A program made the translations under genes and the position numbers. DNA of 61,289 bases, from the NCBI RefSeq assembly GCF_000759435.1, contig NZ_JRJG01000022.1:1-61289 (forward strand), written 5' to 3'. The stretch is from Hoeflea sp. BAL378. Lineage in GTDB: Bacteria > Pseudomonadota > Alphaproteobacteria > Rhizobiales > Rhizobiaceae. Every line of letters begins with the position of its first letter. Within the stretch, counting starts at the first letter, position 1. Shown here one piece after another: positions 18,001-28,369 of this stretch. The notes below the pieces were generated by a model. The model had not been told where the DNA came from. It ran no database searches and saw only the letters and a program-made list of their open reading frames with translations.

Positions 18001-18753
18001 ATGAATTTCTCCTTCCAGCTCTACAGCGCCCGCAAGTTCCAACCCTGGCCGGATGTGCTCGCAATGCTCGCCGGCGCCGGATACAAGAATGTCGAGGGCT
18101 TCGGCGGCGTCTATGAGGACCCGGCGGGCTTCCGTGCTGTGATGGACCAGAACGGGCTGTCCATGCCGTCGGGACACTTTTCCATCGACGCGCTCGAGGG
18201 CGACATCGAGACGGTGTTCAACACCGCCACGACGCTCGGTATCAGGCAGATCTACTGCCCGCATGTGACGGTGGACAAGCGGCCCACGGATGCGGACGGC
18301 TGGCGCGCCTTCGGCCTGCGGCTCGCCGCGGTGGGCGAGAAGGTCCGCGCCGCAGGCTTCGGCTTCGGCTGGCACAATCACGATTTCGAATTCGTCGCGC
18401 TCGCCGATGGCGGCCTGCCGATGCAGATCCTGCTCGACGCGGCGCCGGAACTCGAATGGGAGGCCGACATCGCCTGGATCGTCCGCGGCGGCGGCGATCC
18501 CTTCGACTGGATCGCGCGCCATGGCAAGCGGATCACCGCGGTGCATGTCAAGGACATCGCGCCCGCGGGCGAATGCGCCGACGAGGACGGCTGGGCCGAT
18601 GTCGGCCACGGCACGCTCGACTGGACCCGATTGTTCAAGGACATCGCCGGCCAGACTCCGGCGAAGCTGATGATCATGGAGCATGACAATCCCTCGGACG
18701 CGAAGCGCTTCGCCTCGCGCTCCCTCGACTGGGCGCGCGGCGCGACGGAGTGA
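18001..18753 (+). CDS. Sugar phosphate isomerase/epimerase-like TIM-barrel protein
   Basis: The 250-residue protein starts MNFSFQLYSARKF and follows the xylose-isomerase-like TIM-barrel pattern. Likely metal ligands occur in GFGWHNHDFEF, VHVKDI and MIMEHDNP. Such proteins isomerise, epimerise or dehydrate sugars or keto-sugars. Next to a Gfo/Idh/MocA oxidoreductase the combination often handles 3-keto glycosides or inositol-like compounds, but here the exact step is unknown. It follows the transport genes by 119 bases and precedes the oxidoreductase by 5. The repeats GAACCA lie just ahead of its start. It is not a true xylose isomerase: that enzyme is much longer and uses different motifs. 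Confidence 0.8.
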   Translation: MNFSFQLYSARKFQPWPDVLAMLAGAGYKNVEGFGGVYEDPAGFRAVMDQNGLSMPSGHFSIDALEGDIETVFNTATTLGIRQIYCPHVTVDKRPTDADGWRAFGLRLAAVGEKVRAAGFGFGWHNHDFEFVALADGGLPMQILLDAAPELEWEADIAWIVRGGGDPFDWIARHGKRITAVHVKDIAPAGECADEDGWADVGHGTLDWTRLFKDIAGQTPAKLMIMEHDNPSDAKRFASRSLDWARGATE

Positions 18754-18758
18754 CCGGA

Positions 18759-19901
18759 ATGACAAAGATCCTTGGCGTTGGCATCATCGGCTGCGGCAAC
18801 ATTTCCGCCGCCTATCTCAAATTCGCGGCCCTGTTCCGGGGCATCGAGATCCGCGCCTGCGCGGACATCAATCCCGAGGCGGCGAAGGCCCGGGCCGAGG
18901 AATTCGGCGTCCGCGCCGAAAGCGTCGACGCGCTGCTTTCGGCCGCCGACATCGACATCATCGTCAACCTGACGGTGCCGGCGGTGCATTACCAGGTCTC
19001 GGCCCAGGCGCTCGACGCCGGCAAGCATGTCTATTCGGAAAAGCCCTTCGTGCTCTCGGTCGAGGAAGGCCGCGATCTGGCCCAACGGGCCGCGAAGAAG
19101 GGCCTGCGCGTCGGCTCCGCCCCCGACACGTTTCTGGGCGGCGCGCATCAGCTCGCCCGGCGGATCATCGATTCGGGGGCTGCCGGCCGCATCACCGGCG
19201 GCACCTGCCATGTGCTGAGCCCCGGCATGGAGCACTGGCACCCCAATCCGGACTTCTTCTTCAAGCCCGGCGGCGGCCCGATCCTCGACCTCGGCCCCTA
19301 TTACATCTCCAATTTGGTGCAACTGATCGGTCCCGTCACCCGCGTCGCCGCCATGACCTCGATCCCCACGCCCGAGCGCAGGATCACCTCGGAGCCGCGA
19401 CACGGCGAGATGATCACCGTGGAAACGCCGACCACGGTGCACGCCATCCTCGAATTCGCCAATGGCGCGATCGTCACGCTCGGCGCGAGCTGGGACGTCA
19501 AGACCCACGGCCACCGGCCGATGGAGCTCTACGGCACCGAGGCGAGCCTGATCGTTCCGGATCCGAACTTCTTCGGCGGCAAGGTCGAACTGGTGGGACC
19601 CGGCGGCGTGGCGATGGAGCTGCCGGAGTGGGAACATCCGCTCGGCATCCCCAACCAGGAGCACAAGCAGGGCATGATGGCCAATTACCGCACCGCGGGG
19701 CTGGCCGACATGGCGCTCGGCATTCTCGAGGGCCGGCCGCACCGCTGTTCGCTGGAATTTGCGCTGCATGTGGTGGACGTCATGACCGCGATCCTTCATT
19801 CTGGAGAGAAAGGCGCCTTCATCACGCTCGCCACCCAGGGCGAGCAACCGGCCGCGCTCGACATCGAAGACGCCGCGGCCCTTCTCAGACCGAAAGACTA
19901 G
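18759..19901 (+). CDS. Gfo/Idh/MocA-family NAD(P)-dependent oxidoreductase
   Basis: The 380-residue protein begins with the dinucleotide-binding motif VGIIGCGNISAAYLKFAALF. It continues through the family pattern YSEKPFVLSVEEG, where the Lys in EKP is the conserved catalytic residue. GGGPILDLGPYYISNLVQLIG follows, the C-terminal substrate-domain start. It oxidises or reduces a hydroxyl of a sugar or sugar-like polyol. I prefer the ATG at 18759, with GGAG 8 bases upstream, over the GTG at 18750 that overlaps the previous stop. The TIM-barrel isomerase upstream and aldo/keto reductase downstream are probably partners in the same catabolic route. Precise substrate not identifiable. Confidence 0.9.
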   Translation: MTKILGVGIIGCGNISAAYLKFAALFRGIEIRACADINPEAAKARAEEFGVRAESVDALLSAADIDIIVNLTVPAVHYQVSAQALDAGKHVYSEKPFVLSVEEGRDLAQRAAKKGLRVGSAPDTFLGGAHQLARRIIDSGAAGRITGGTCHVLSPGMEHWHPNPDFFFKPGGGPILDLGPYYISNLVQLIGPVTRVAAMTSIPTPERRITSEPRHGEMITVETPTTVHAILEFANGAIVTLGASWDVKTHGHRPMELYGTEASLIVPDPNFFGGKVELVGPGGVAMELPEWEHPLGIPNQEHKQGMMANYRTAGLADMALGILEGRPHRCSLEFALHVVDVMTAILHSGEKGAFITLATQGEQPAALDIEDAAALLRPKD

Positions 19902-19907
19902 CTCATC

Positions 19908-20951
19908 ATGTGGACACCCGCACCCGACCGATACGAGTCGATGGAGTACCGCCGTGTCGGTCGCTCCGGCCTCAAGCTGCCGGCGATCTCGCTCGGCCTG
20001 TGGCACAATTTCGGCGGCGACACGCCGCACGAACTCAAGCGCGACCTGTGCCGCACCGCCTTCGATCTCGGCATCACCCATTTCGACCTGGCCAACAATT
20101 ACGGCCCGCCCCCCGGCTCGGCGGAAACCGCCTTCGGCGAGATCCTGCGCACCGATTTCCACGGCCTGCGCGACGAGATGATCATCTCGTCCAAGGCCGG
20201 CTACGGCATGTGGCCCGGGCCCTACGGCGAATGGGGCAGCCGCAAATATCTGGTGGCGAGCTGCGACCAGAGCCTCAAGCGCATGGGCCTCGACTATGTC
20301 GACATCTTCTACTCGCATCGTTTCGATCCCGAAACGCCGCTCGAGGAGACGATGATGGCGCTCGACCACATCGTCCGCTCTGGCCGGGCGCTCTATGCCG
20401 GGATCTCGAGCTACAATTCCAGGCGCACGAGAGAGGCCACGGCCATCCTCAAGCAGCTGGGCACGCCCTGCCTGATCCACCAGCCGAGCTATTCGATGAT
20501 CAACCGCTGGGTCGAGGAGGACGGGCTGCTCGACACGCTCGACGAGCTGGGCCTCGGGTCGATCGTGTTCTCGCCCTTAGCCCAGGGCATGCTCACCGGC
20601 AAATATCTCAAGGGCATTCCCGAGGACAGCCGCGCCGCCCAGGCCAAGTCGCTCAACGCCAATTTCCTCAACGAGCGCAATCTCGGCAATATCCGCGCCC
20701 TGAACGCGATCGCCGAACGCCGCGGCCAGACGCTGGCGCAGATGGCGCTCGCCTGGGTGCTGCGCGGCGGACGGGTGACCTCGGCGCTGATCGGCGCGAG
20801 CCGCCCGCAGCAGATCGTCGACTGCGTCGGTGCGCTCGGCAACCAGGAGTTCAGCGAGGCCGAACTCACCGAGATCGACGGCCATGCCAGCGACGCCGAC
20901 ATCAATCTCTGGGCGGCCTCGGCCGAGCGCAAGGGACCGCCGCGGAAATGA
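19908..20951 (+). CDS. Aldo/keto reductase (YghZ/Gpr, AKR14-like)
   Basis: The 347-residue protein opens YRRVGRSGLKLPAISLGLWHNFGG. It contains the aldo/keto reductase catalytic set: Asp in FDLANNYGP (with the Tyr four to five residues on), Lys in ISSKAGYGMW and His in YSHRFDPETP. The C-terminal NADPH loop is ALIGASRPQQIVD. The closest-looking group is YghZ/Gpr, which reduces methylglyoxal or L-glyceraldehyde-3-phosphate; rhizobial relatives have been called MgrA. In this operon it may instead reduce a sugar aldehyde. It starts 6 bases after the oxidoreductase and its stop overlaps the GH43 start as ATGA. Confidence 0.87.
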   Translation: MWTPAPDRYESMEYRRVGRSGLKLPAISLGLWHNFGGDTPHELKRDLCRTAFDLGITHFDLANNYGPPPGSAETAFGEILRTDFHGLRDEMIISSKAGYGMWPGPYGEWGSRKYLVASCDQSLKRMGLDYVDIFYSHRFDPETPLEETMMALDHIVRSGRALYAGISSYNSRRTREATAILKQLGTPCLIHQPSYSMINRWVEEDGLLDTLDELGLGSIVFSPLAQGMLTGKYLKGIPEDSRAAQAKSLNANFLNERNLGNIRALNAIAERRGQTLAQMALAWVLRGGRVTSALIGASRPQQIVDCVGALGNQEFSEAELTEIDGHASDADINLWAASAERKGPPRK

Positions 20952-22558
20952 TCCTCAATCCGATCCTGCCCGGCTTCAATCCAGACCCGTCGATCTGCCG
21001 GGTGGGGCCGGACTATTTCATCGCCACCTCCACCTTCGAATGGTATCCGGGCGTGCAGATCCATCACTCGACGGATCTGGTCAATTGGCGGCTCGTCAGC
21101 CGGCCGCTCACGCGCGCGAGCCAGCTCGACATGCGCGGCAATCCCGATTCCTGCGGCATCTGGGCGCCCTGCCTGTCCCATGCCGACGGGCTGTTCTGGC
21201 TGGTCTACACCGACGTCAAGCGGCTCGACGGCAATTTCAAGGACGCCCACAACTACATCGTCACCGCGCCGGACATAGAAGGGCCCTGGTCCGATCCGGT
21301 CCATGTCAATTCCTCGGGCTTCGACCCGTCGCTGTTTCACGATCGGGACGGGCGCAAATGGTTCCTCAACATGGTCTGGAACCACCGCACCGATTCCATC
21401 GGCGGGCAGCCCAAGCATCCGGCCTTCGCCGGCATCCTGGCGCAGGAATATGACGCGCAAGCGGGTCGCCTGATCGGCGAGCCGGTCAACATCTTTGCCG
21501 GCAGCCCGCACGGGCTGGTCGAGGGCGCGCATCTGTTTTACCGCGACGGCTGGTACTATCTCACCGTCGCCGAAGGCGGCACCGGCTACGACCACGCCGT
21601 CACCATGGCCCGTTCGCGGGAGCTGAACGGCCCCTATGAGCTGCATCCCGACACTTTCCTGATGACCTCCAAGGACGCGCCCGATGCGCCCCTGCAGCGC
21701 GCCGGCCACGGCCAGGTCGTGGAGACGCCCGACGGCGCGGTCTACCACACCCATCTGTGCTCGCGGCCGCTGCCGGGAACCCGCCGCTCGCCGCTCGGCC
21801 GCGAGACCGGGCTGCAGAAATGCGTCTGGGGCGAGGACGGCTGGCTGCGGCTGGCCCAGGGCGGCCTGGTGCCGGCGGTGGAGGTCGAGGCGCCCGACTC
21901 CGGGAGCCGGAGGCTGCCGGCGGAGCCGGTGCATCGCGACTTCACCGGCGACAGCCTGCCCGAGGAGTTCCAGTGGCTGCGGACTCCCTTCCCCGAGCGG
22001 ATCTTCTCGCTCACCGGGTCTGGGCTGCGGCTCATCGCGCGTGAATCGATCGGCAGTTGGTTCGAGCAGGCGCTGGTGGCGCGACGCCAGGAGCAGTGGG
22101 CCTTCCGCGCCGAGACCCGGGTCACGTTTTCGCCGCGGACCTTCCAGCAGACCGCCGGGCTCACGCATTACTACAACCGCTCCAAATTCCATTATCTGGC
22201 GGTGACCTCGCATGAACAGGCGGGACGGTCACTGACGATCCTGAGCTGTCCCGGCGACTGGCCGCACGGCAAGCTCGTCTTTCCGCTCGACACCCCGGTG
22301 GCGCTGCCGGACGACGGCCCGGTTGAGCTTGCCGCCGATGTCGACGGCGCCAGGCTGCAATTCTTCTACCGGCTGCCGGGCGGCGACTGGCAGACCGTCG
22401 GGCCGGTGCTCGACGCCAGCGTCATTTCCGACGAGGGCGGGCGCGGCGAGCACGCCTCCTTCACCGGCGCCTTCATCGGCATGGCGGCCTTCGACACGTC
22501 GGGCAGCGCGATCACCGCGGATTTCGACCGCTTCTCCTATGTTCCCTTGGACGGGTGA
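20948..22558 (+). CDS. xynB: GH43 beta-xylosidase (intracellular)
   Basis: The 536-residue enzyme closely follows the Selenomonas SXA type of GH43 beta-xylosidase. The catalytic base D13 is in GFNPDPSI, the pKa-modulating D126 in SSGFDPSLF and the general acid E192 in HGLVEGAHLFYRDGW. The five-bladed propeller is followed by a C-terminal beta-sandwich (from about residue 330) with FSPRTFQQTAGLTHYYN, which closes the active site in this subfamily. No signal peptide is present, so it cleaves imported beta-1,4-xylo-oligosaccharides in the cytoplasm. It is ATGA-coupled to the aldo/keto reductase and gives the best clue to the operon substrate. Arabinofuranosidase side activity is common in the family. 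Confidence 0.9.
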   Translation: MILNPILPGFNPDPSICRVGPDYFIATSTFEWYPGVQIHHSTDLVNWRLVSRPLTRASQLDMRGNPDSCGIWAPCLSHADGLFWLVYTDVKRLDGNFKDAHNYIVTAPDIEGPWSDPVHVNSSGFDPSLFHDRDGRKWFLNMVWNHRTDSIGGQPKHPAFAGILAQEYDAQAGRLIGEPVNIFAGSPHGLVEGAHLFYRDGWYYLTVAEGGTGYDHAVTMARSRELNGPYELHPDTFLMTSKDAPDAPLQRAGHGQVVETPDGAVYHTHLCSRPLPGTRRSPLGRETGLQKCVWGEDGWLRLAQGGLVPAVEVEAPDSGSRRLPAEPVHRDFTGDSLPEEFQWLRTPFPERIFSLTGSGLRLIARESIGSWFEQALVARRQEQWAFRAETRVTFSPRTFQQTAGLTHYYNRSKFHYLAVTSHEQAGRSLTILSCPGDWPHGKLVFPLDTPVALPDDGPVELAADVDGARLQFFYRLPGGDWQTVGPVLDASVISDEGGRGEHASFTGAFIGMAAFDTSGSAITADFDRFSYVPLDG

Positions 22559-23391
22559 TGCTGAGCCGGCTGTGCATCCATGATCTCGCCACTGGCGCGA
22601 CGAATGAGCTGCTCGCGACCGACCGCCTGATCGAGGCGCCGAACTGGACGCCGGACGGCACTTCGCTGATCGTCAATGGCGACGGCCTTCTGTTCCGGGT
22701 GCCGCTCGCGGCGCCGGAGCTCAGGCCGATCGACACCGGCCCTGCGGTCCAATGCAACAACGACCATGGGATCTCGCCGGACGGACGTTGGCTGGTGATC
22801 AGCGATTCCACCGACACCGGCCAGTCCTGCATCTTCACGCTGTCGGCCGAAGGCGGCACACCGCGCCGGATCACCGCCGAGGTTCCCTCCTGGTGGCACG
22901 GCTGGTCGCCGGACGGGGCGACGCTCGCCTATGTCGGCCGCCGCGAGGGCGGCTTCGGCCTCTACACGATCGCCGCCGAGGGCGATGGCGCGGAGACGCA
23001 TCTGATCAGCGGCGGCGGCCATTATGACGGACCGGATTTCTCGCCCGACGGACGCTGGATCTGGTTCAATTCTGACCGCGGCGGCAGCATGGACCTGTGG
23101 CGGATCCCGGCGAAGGGCGGCGCGCCGGAGCAGATGACCCGGGACGAACGCGTCAACTGGTTCCCCCATCCCTCGCCCGATGGCCGCACGGTACTCTATC
23201 TGAGCTATGAACCGGAAACCCAAGGCCATCCGCGCGGCCGCGATGTCGAACTGCGGCTGCTGGATCCGGCGGATGGGAGGGTAGCCACGCTCATCGCGCT
23301 GTTCGGCGGCCAGGGCACGATCAACGTGCCGTGCTGGGCGCCCGGGGGCGGCCGCTTCGCCTTCGTCCGCTATGGGCGGGAGGCCGCGTAG
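22558..23391 (+). CDS. PD40/TolB-like beta-propeller protein, cytoplasmic
   Basis: The 277-residue protein consists of about six propeller repeats, each marked by a WxPDG or SPDG turn (WTPDGTSL, SPDGRWLV, SPDGATLAY, SPDGRWIW, SPDGRTVLY, APGGGRFAF). It lacks a signal peptide and any protease domain, so it is neither periplasmic TolB nor a prolyl oligopeptidase. Its ATG shares one base with the GH43 stop (TGATG), so it belongs to the xyloside operon. Relatives in sugar-acid pathways include oligogalacturonate-lyase-like propellers, but the metal-binding residues of those are not evident to me. The biochemical role is unknown; a carbohydrate-acting enzyme or binding partner is an inference from context. 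Confidence 0.75.
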   Translation: MLSRLCIHDLATGATNELLATDRLIEAPNWTPDGTSLIVNGDGLLFRVPLAAPELRPIDTGPAVQCNNDHGISPDGRWLVISDSTDTGQSCIFTLSAEGGTPRRITAEVPSWWHGWSPDGATLAYVGRREGGFGLYTIAAEGDGAETHLISGGGHYDGPDFSPDGRWIWFNSDRGGSMDLWRIPAKGGAPEQMTRDERVNWFPHPSPDGRTVLYLSYEPETQGHPRGRDVELRLLDPADGRVATLIALFGGQGTINVPCWAPGGGRFAFVRYGREAA

Positions 23392-23416
23392 GGCGGCCGC
23401 GAGACGACGCGTGATC

Positions 23417-23439
23417 CCCGCGCGCGCTCCAGGCGCGGG
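23417..23439. terminator. Possible bidirectional terminator between convergent genes
   Basis: CCCGCGC (23417-23423) pairs with GCGCGGG (23433-23439) in the 49-base gap between the converging PD40 and slyX genes. No T run is present in either direction, so this is a weak candidate placed mainly by position. Confidence 0.35.
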
Positions 23440-23440
23440 C

Positions 23441-23653
23441 CTACCAGTGCGGCGGCGGCTGGTTGGCGGGCGGGCCGCCGGTCGCGTCCTCGATGTCCTG
23501 GAACCGGTCGTTGAGGCGCGCCAGCTCGCGGCGCAGTTTGTCCGTCTCGCGCCAGCTCTCGGTGAGCTGCCGCGAGAGGTCCTCGATGGCGGCCTGCTGA
23601 TGCGCCAGCAGTTCCTCGAGCCGCACCAGCCGCGCTTCGTCCTGTTCGTTCAT
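23441..23653 (-). CDS. slyX: SlyX family protein
   Basis: This 70-residue protein has an N-terminal coiled coil (ARLVRLEELLAHQQAAIEDL continuing through a heptad-rich stretch to about residue 50) and ends NQPPPHW, the invariant-looking Pro-rich tail of SlyX. The function of SlyX is unknown; it is a small cytosolic, probably oligomeric protein. The ATG at 23653 overlaps the stop of the upstream thioesterase gene by 4 bases, so the pair is co-translated. Length equals that of other SlyX proteins. Confidence 0.9.
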   Translation of the reverse strand: MNEQDEARLVRLEELLAHQQAAIEDLSRQLTESWRETDKLRRELARLNDRFQDIEDATGGPPANQPPPHW

Positions 23654-24084
23654 TGCCGGATCTCCTCGAGCCTGGCGCGCCAATCCTGCGGAAGCGGCAC
23701 GGGCCGCCGCGTGCCGCGGTCGACATAGACATGCACGAACCTTCCGTCGGCAAAAGCCGTGTCCTCGTCGTTGCGGAACAGCCCGATCGCGTAGCTGACC
23801 GACGAACTGCCGAGCCGCGTCACGCAAAGCCCGGCGACGATCCTGTCCGGGAACATCGCCTCGGCGTGGTAGCGGCAGGAGGTCTCGACCACCAGGCCGA
23901 TGATGACGCCGTTCAGCGGATCGAGCAGGCCGCCCTCGATCAGCCATTCGTTGATGGCGGTGTCGAACAGTTGGTAATGCACCACATTGTTCATGTGGCC
24001 ATAGACGTCGTTGTCGGCCCAGCGGGTCTGCAGGGGCCGGAACGCCCTGAAGCCGGCGCGAAGGGGTGGTGGCGTGCGTGTCAT
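23650..24084 (-). CDS. Acyl-CoA thioesterase, 4HBT hot-dog family
   Basis: The 144-residue protein has the single hot-dog fold of 4-hydroxybenzoyl-CoA-type thioesterases. The signature RWADNDVYGHMNNVVHYQLFD near residues 21-41 contains the catalytic-region Asp (D24 or D26) and the conserved GHMNN turn. The C-terminal strand ADGRFVHVYVDR is also typical. Such enzymes hydrolyse acyl-CoA esters in the cytosol, often of aromatic, branched or short chains; substrate is not readable here. The start at 24084 is the last ATG before the fold. An earlier in-frame ATG at 24108 is possible, and neither has a strong ribosome site. It is coupled to slyX. Confidence 0.87.
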   Translation of the reverse strand: MTRTPPPLRAGFRAFRPLQTRWADNDVYGHMNNVVHYQLFDTAINEWLIEGGLLDPLNGVIIGLVVETSCRYHAEAMFPDRIVAGLCVTRLGSSSVSYAIGLFRNDEDTAFADGRFVHVYVDRGTRRPVPLPQDWRARLEEIRQ

Positions 24085-24300
24085 CCGGGCGGTTTCACCA
24101 CGCCGCATCGCGGTTGGCAAGTCCCCGGCGGGCGCCCCTGCGGCGGCCCCGGACCGGCTTCGCCGCCGCGGCACCGACAAAGGGCTGCATATCCGGCCTC
24201 CCAAATCAGTCTGGACTTTGCAGAAAGAACTGTCGAGACTAAGCCAAGGATCGCGCCCGCGGCAGGCGGTGACGGCGAACCGCGAAAAAGACGAGGGGAC

Positions 24301-25829
<1,529 letters not shown>

Positions 25830-25833
<4 letters not shown>

Positions 25834-26963
25834 GCGCGCCCTACGCCAAGCTGCCCGGCTGGGTGGATTACGGGCTGATCCCGCTCATCAATCTCGCGGT
25901 CGCCTTCCTGGTCGCGGGCCTTGTGGTGCTGGCGGTGGGCGAAAGCCCGCTGCGCGCCGCCAGCCTGATGATCGAGGGCGCCTTCGGCTATGGCGAGGGC
26001 ATCGGCTTCACGCTCTACTACGCCACCAATTTCATCTTCACCGGGCTCGCCGTGGCCGTCGCCTTCCACTGCGGCCTGTTCAACATCGGCGGCGAGGGCC
26101 AGGCCTATGTCGCGGGCCTGGGCGTGGCGCTGCCCTGCCTGTGGCTCGACCAGGTGATGCCCTGGTACGTGATCTTTCCGGTGGCCATTCTCGGCTCGGC
26201 GCTGGCCGGCGCCGCCTGGGCGCTGATCCCGGGCTGGCTGCAGGCCAAGCGCGGCAGCCATGTGGTGATCACCACCATCATGTTCAATTTCATCGCCTCG
26301 AGCCTGATGGTCTATGTGCTGGTCGACGTGCTGAAGCCCGCGGGATCGATGGCGCCGCAGACCCGCACCTTCGCCGAAAGCGGGCAGTTGCCGCGACTCG
26401 ACTGGCTGCTGTCCTGGGTCGGGCTCGACATCGGCGGCGCGCCGTTCAACCTGTCCTTCCTGCTGGCGCTGGTCATGGCGGTCGTGGTCTGGGTGCTGAT
26501 CTGGCGCACCAAGCTCGGCTACGAGATCCGCACCATGGGCCACAGTCCTAGCGCCGCGCGCTATGCCGGCATCGGCGAAAGCCGCATCATCATCATCACC
26601 ATGATGATCTCGGGCGGGCTCGCCGGCATGATGGCGCTCAACCCGATCATGGGCGACCAGCACTCGATGCAGCTCGATTTCGTCGGCGGCGCCGGCTTCG
26701 TCGGCATCGCCGTGGCGCTGATGGGCCGCTCGCACCCGGTGGGCATCGTCCCGGCGGCGATCCTGTTCGGCATGCTCTACCAGGGAGGCGCGGAGATTTC
26801 CTTTGAAATGCCGGAGATTTCGCGCGACATGATCACCATCATCCAGGGCCTGGTGATCCTGTTCGCCGGTGCGCTCGAAAACATGTTCCGCCCGGCCATC
26901 ACCACGTTTTTCGCAACCACGGGAACGGCGCGGGCGGGCAAGACCCTGCCGGCGGGGGAGTAG
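25830..26963 (+). CDS. nupB: Nucleoside ABC transporter permease 1 (YufP/NupB type)
   Basis: The 377-residue membrane protein is ATGA-coupled to the ATPase gene. It has about nine to ten hydrophobic helices and the branched-chain/ribose-type permease pattern FHCGLFNIGGEGQAYVAGLG (about residues 78-97) and GAGFVGIAVALMGRSHP. EVRT-like GYEIRTMGHSPSAARYAGI is the cytoplasmic coupling region. It forms half of the nucleoside channel. Length matches the YufP group, longer than its partner. Specificity is inferred from the following nucleoside-catabolic genes. Confidence 0.9.
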
Positions 26964-26967
26964 GATC

Positions 26968-27939
26968 ATGGAGTATTTCGACACGCTGATCGTCATCCTG
27001 CAATCCACCGTGCGCGTCTCGGTGCCGCTGATTCTCGCGGCGCTGGCGGGCCTCTATTCGGAGCGCTCGGGGATCTTCGACATCGGGCTCGAGGGCAAGA
27101 TGCTGGCCGCCGCCTTTGCCGGCGCCGCCGCCGCCGCGGTCACGGAATCGGCGCTGATCGGGCTCGGCGCGGCGATCTTCGTCTCGGTCTGCCTGGCGCT
27201 GGTGCACGGCTTTGCCTCCATCACCCAGCGCGGCAACCAGATCGTCTCCGGCGTGGCGATCAACTTCATCGCGCTCGGCGCCACAGTGATCCTCGGCCAG
27301 GCCTGGTTCCGGCAGGGCGGCAGGACGCCGCAGCTGAGCGGCGACGCCCGCTTCACCACGGTCGAACTGCCTTTCGCCGCCGAACTTGCCGATGTCCCGA
27401 TCCTCGGCCCGATCTATTCCAACCTGCTGTCGGGCCATTTCCTGCTCACCTACCTCGCCTTCGCGCTGGTGCCCTTCACCTGGTGGGTGCTCTACCGGAC
27501 CCGGTTCGGGCTGAGGCTGCGCGCCGTGGGGGAAAACCCGGGCGCGGTGGACACGGCGGGCATTTCGGTGACCTGGCTCCGCTACCGGGCGGTAATCTGC
27601 TGCGGCATCCTCACCGGCATCGCCGGCGCCTATCTGTCGATGGCCATGACCGCGGGCTTCGTCAAGGGCATGACCGCCGGCAAGGGCTTCATTGCGCTGG
27701 CGGCGCTGATCTTCGCCAAGTGGAAGCCGGTCAACGTCATGTTCGCCTGCCTGCTGTTCGGCTTCCTCGATGCCATGTCGATCCGCATGCAGGGCAATCC
27801 GCTGCCCTTCATCGGCGAGGTGCCGGTGCAGTTCATGCAGGCGCTGCCCTACATGCTCACGGTGATCCTGCTCGCCGGCTTCATCGGCAAGGCGATCCCG
27901 CCGCGCGCCGGCGGCGTGCCCTATGTCAAGGAGCGATGA
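26968..27939 (+). CDS. nupC: Nucleoside ABC transporter permease 2 (YufQ/NupC type)
   Basis: The 323-residue membrane protein starts MEYFDTLIVILQSTVRVSVP and carries SERSGIFDIGLEGKMLAAAFA, the hallmark of this permease family. GLRLRAVGENPGAVDTAGI is the coupling segment and GKGFIALAALIFAKWKP the C-terminal membrane part. About eight to nine helices are visible. The ATG at 26968 has TAGGA just upstream and lies 4 bases after the previous stop. With the longer permease and the tandem ATPase it completes the membrane part of the importer. The next gene, cytidine deaminase, starts after one spacer base. Confidence 0.9.
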   Translation: MEYFDTLIVILQSTVRVSVPLILAALAGLYSERSGIFDIGLEGKMLAAAFAGAAAAAVTESALIGLGAAIFVSVCLALVHGFASITQRGNQIVSGVAINFIALGATVILGQAWFRQGGRTPQLSGDARFTTVELPFAAELADVPILGPIYSNLLSGHFLLTYLAFALVPFTWWVLYRTRFGLRLRAVGENPGAVDTAGISVTWLRYRAVICCGILTGIAGAYLSMAMTAGFVKGMTAGKGFIALAALIFAKWKPVNVMFACLLFGFLDAMSIRMQGNPLPFIGEVPVQFMQALPYMLTVILLAGFIGKAIPPRAGGVPYVKER

Positions 27940-27940
27940 C

Positions 27941-28369
27941 ATGACCCGCGATGCTGCCCCAGATCAGGCACATGACCCCGCGCGCGAGCTTTTCGAAGCC
28001 GCCCGCGACGCCATGGCGAAATGCCATGCGCCCTATTCGAAATTTCCCGTCGGCGCAGCGCTCCGCGCCGAGGACGGCTCGGTTCACGCCGGCGCCAATA
28101 TCGAGGTGATTTCCTTCCCCGAAGGCTGGTGCGCCGAGACCACCGCCATCAGCCACATGGTGATGGCCGGCAGCACCAAGATCCGCGAAGTCGCGGTGTA
28201 TGCGGAAAAACTCGACCTGTGCAGCCCCTGCGGCGGCTGCCGGCAGCGGCTGGCGGAGTTCTCCGATCCCGGCACGCTGGTCCATCTGTGCGACGCCACC
28301 GGCGTGAGAAAGACGCTGCGGATGGACGAACTGCTGCCCTATGCCTTCGACACGGAGGTGATCGGATGA
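27941..28369 (+). CDS. cdd: Cytidine deaminase
   Basis: The 142-residue enzyme is the short, homotetrameric type. Zinc is held by C64, C97 and C100 in WCAETTAI and SPCGGCRQ, with E66 as proton shuttle; NIEV at 53-56 contributes substrate contacts. It converts cytidine and deoxycytidine to uridine and deoxyuridine in the cytosol, feeding the thymidine/uridine phosphorylase encoded downstream. The N-terminal 13 residues are Asp/Ala-rich and probably disordered. Its stop overlaps the next start as ATGA. Strong AAGGAG ribosome site upstream, inside the permease 3' end. Confidence 0.95.
   Translation: MTRDAAPDQAHDPARELFEAARDAMAKCHAPYSKFPVGAALRAEDGSVHAGANIEVISFPEGWCAETTAISHMVMAGSTKIREVAVYAEKLDLCSPCGGCRQRLAEFSDPGTLVHLCDATGVRKTLRMDELLPYAFDTEVIG

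Noticed and set aside
18683-20947. Long N-terminal extension in frame with the GH43 gene
   Set aside because: The extension overlaps the oxidoreductase and aldo/keto reductase genes in another frame and is Arg/Gly/Pro-rich. The GH43 domain begins at once at the ATG at 20948, coupled to the preceding stop.
24085-24300. Possible purine riboswitch upstream of the nucleoside importer
   Set aside because: I looked for the conserved three-way junction elements and saw none. The region is an ordinary divergent promoter gap.
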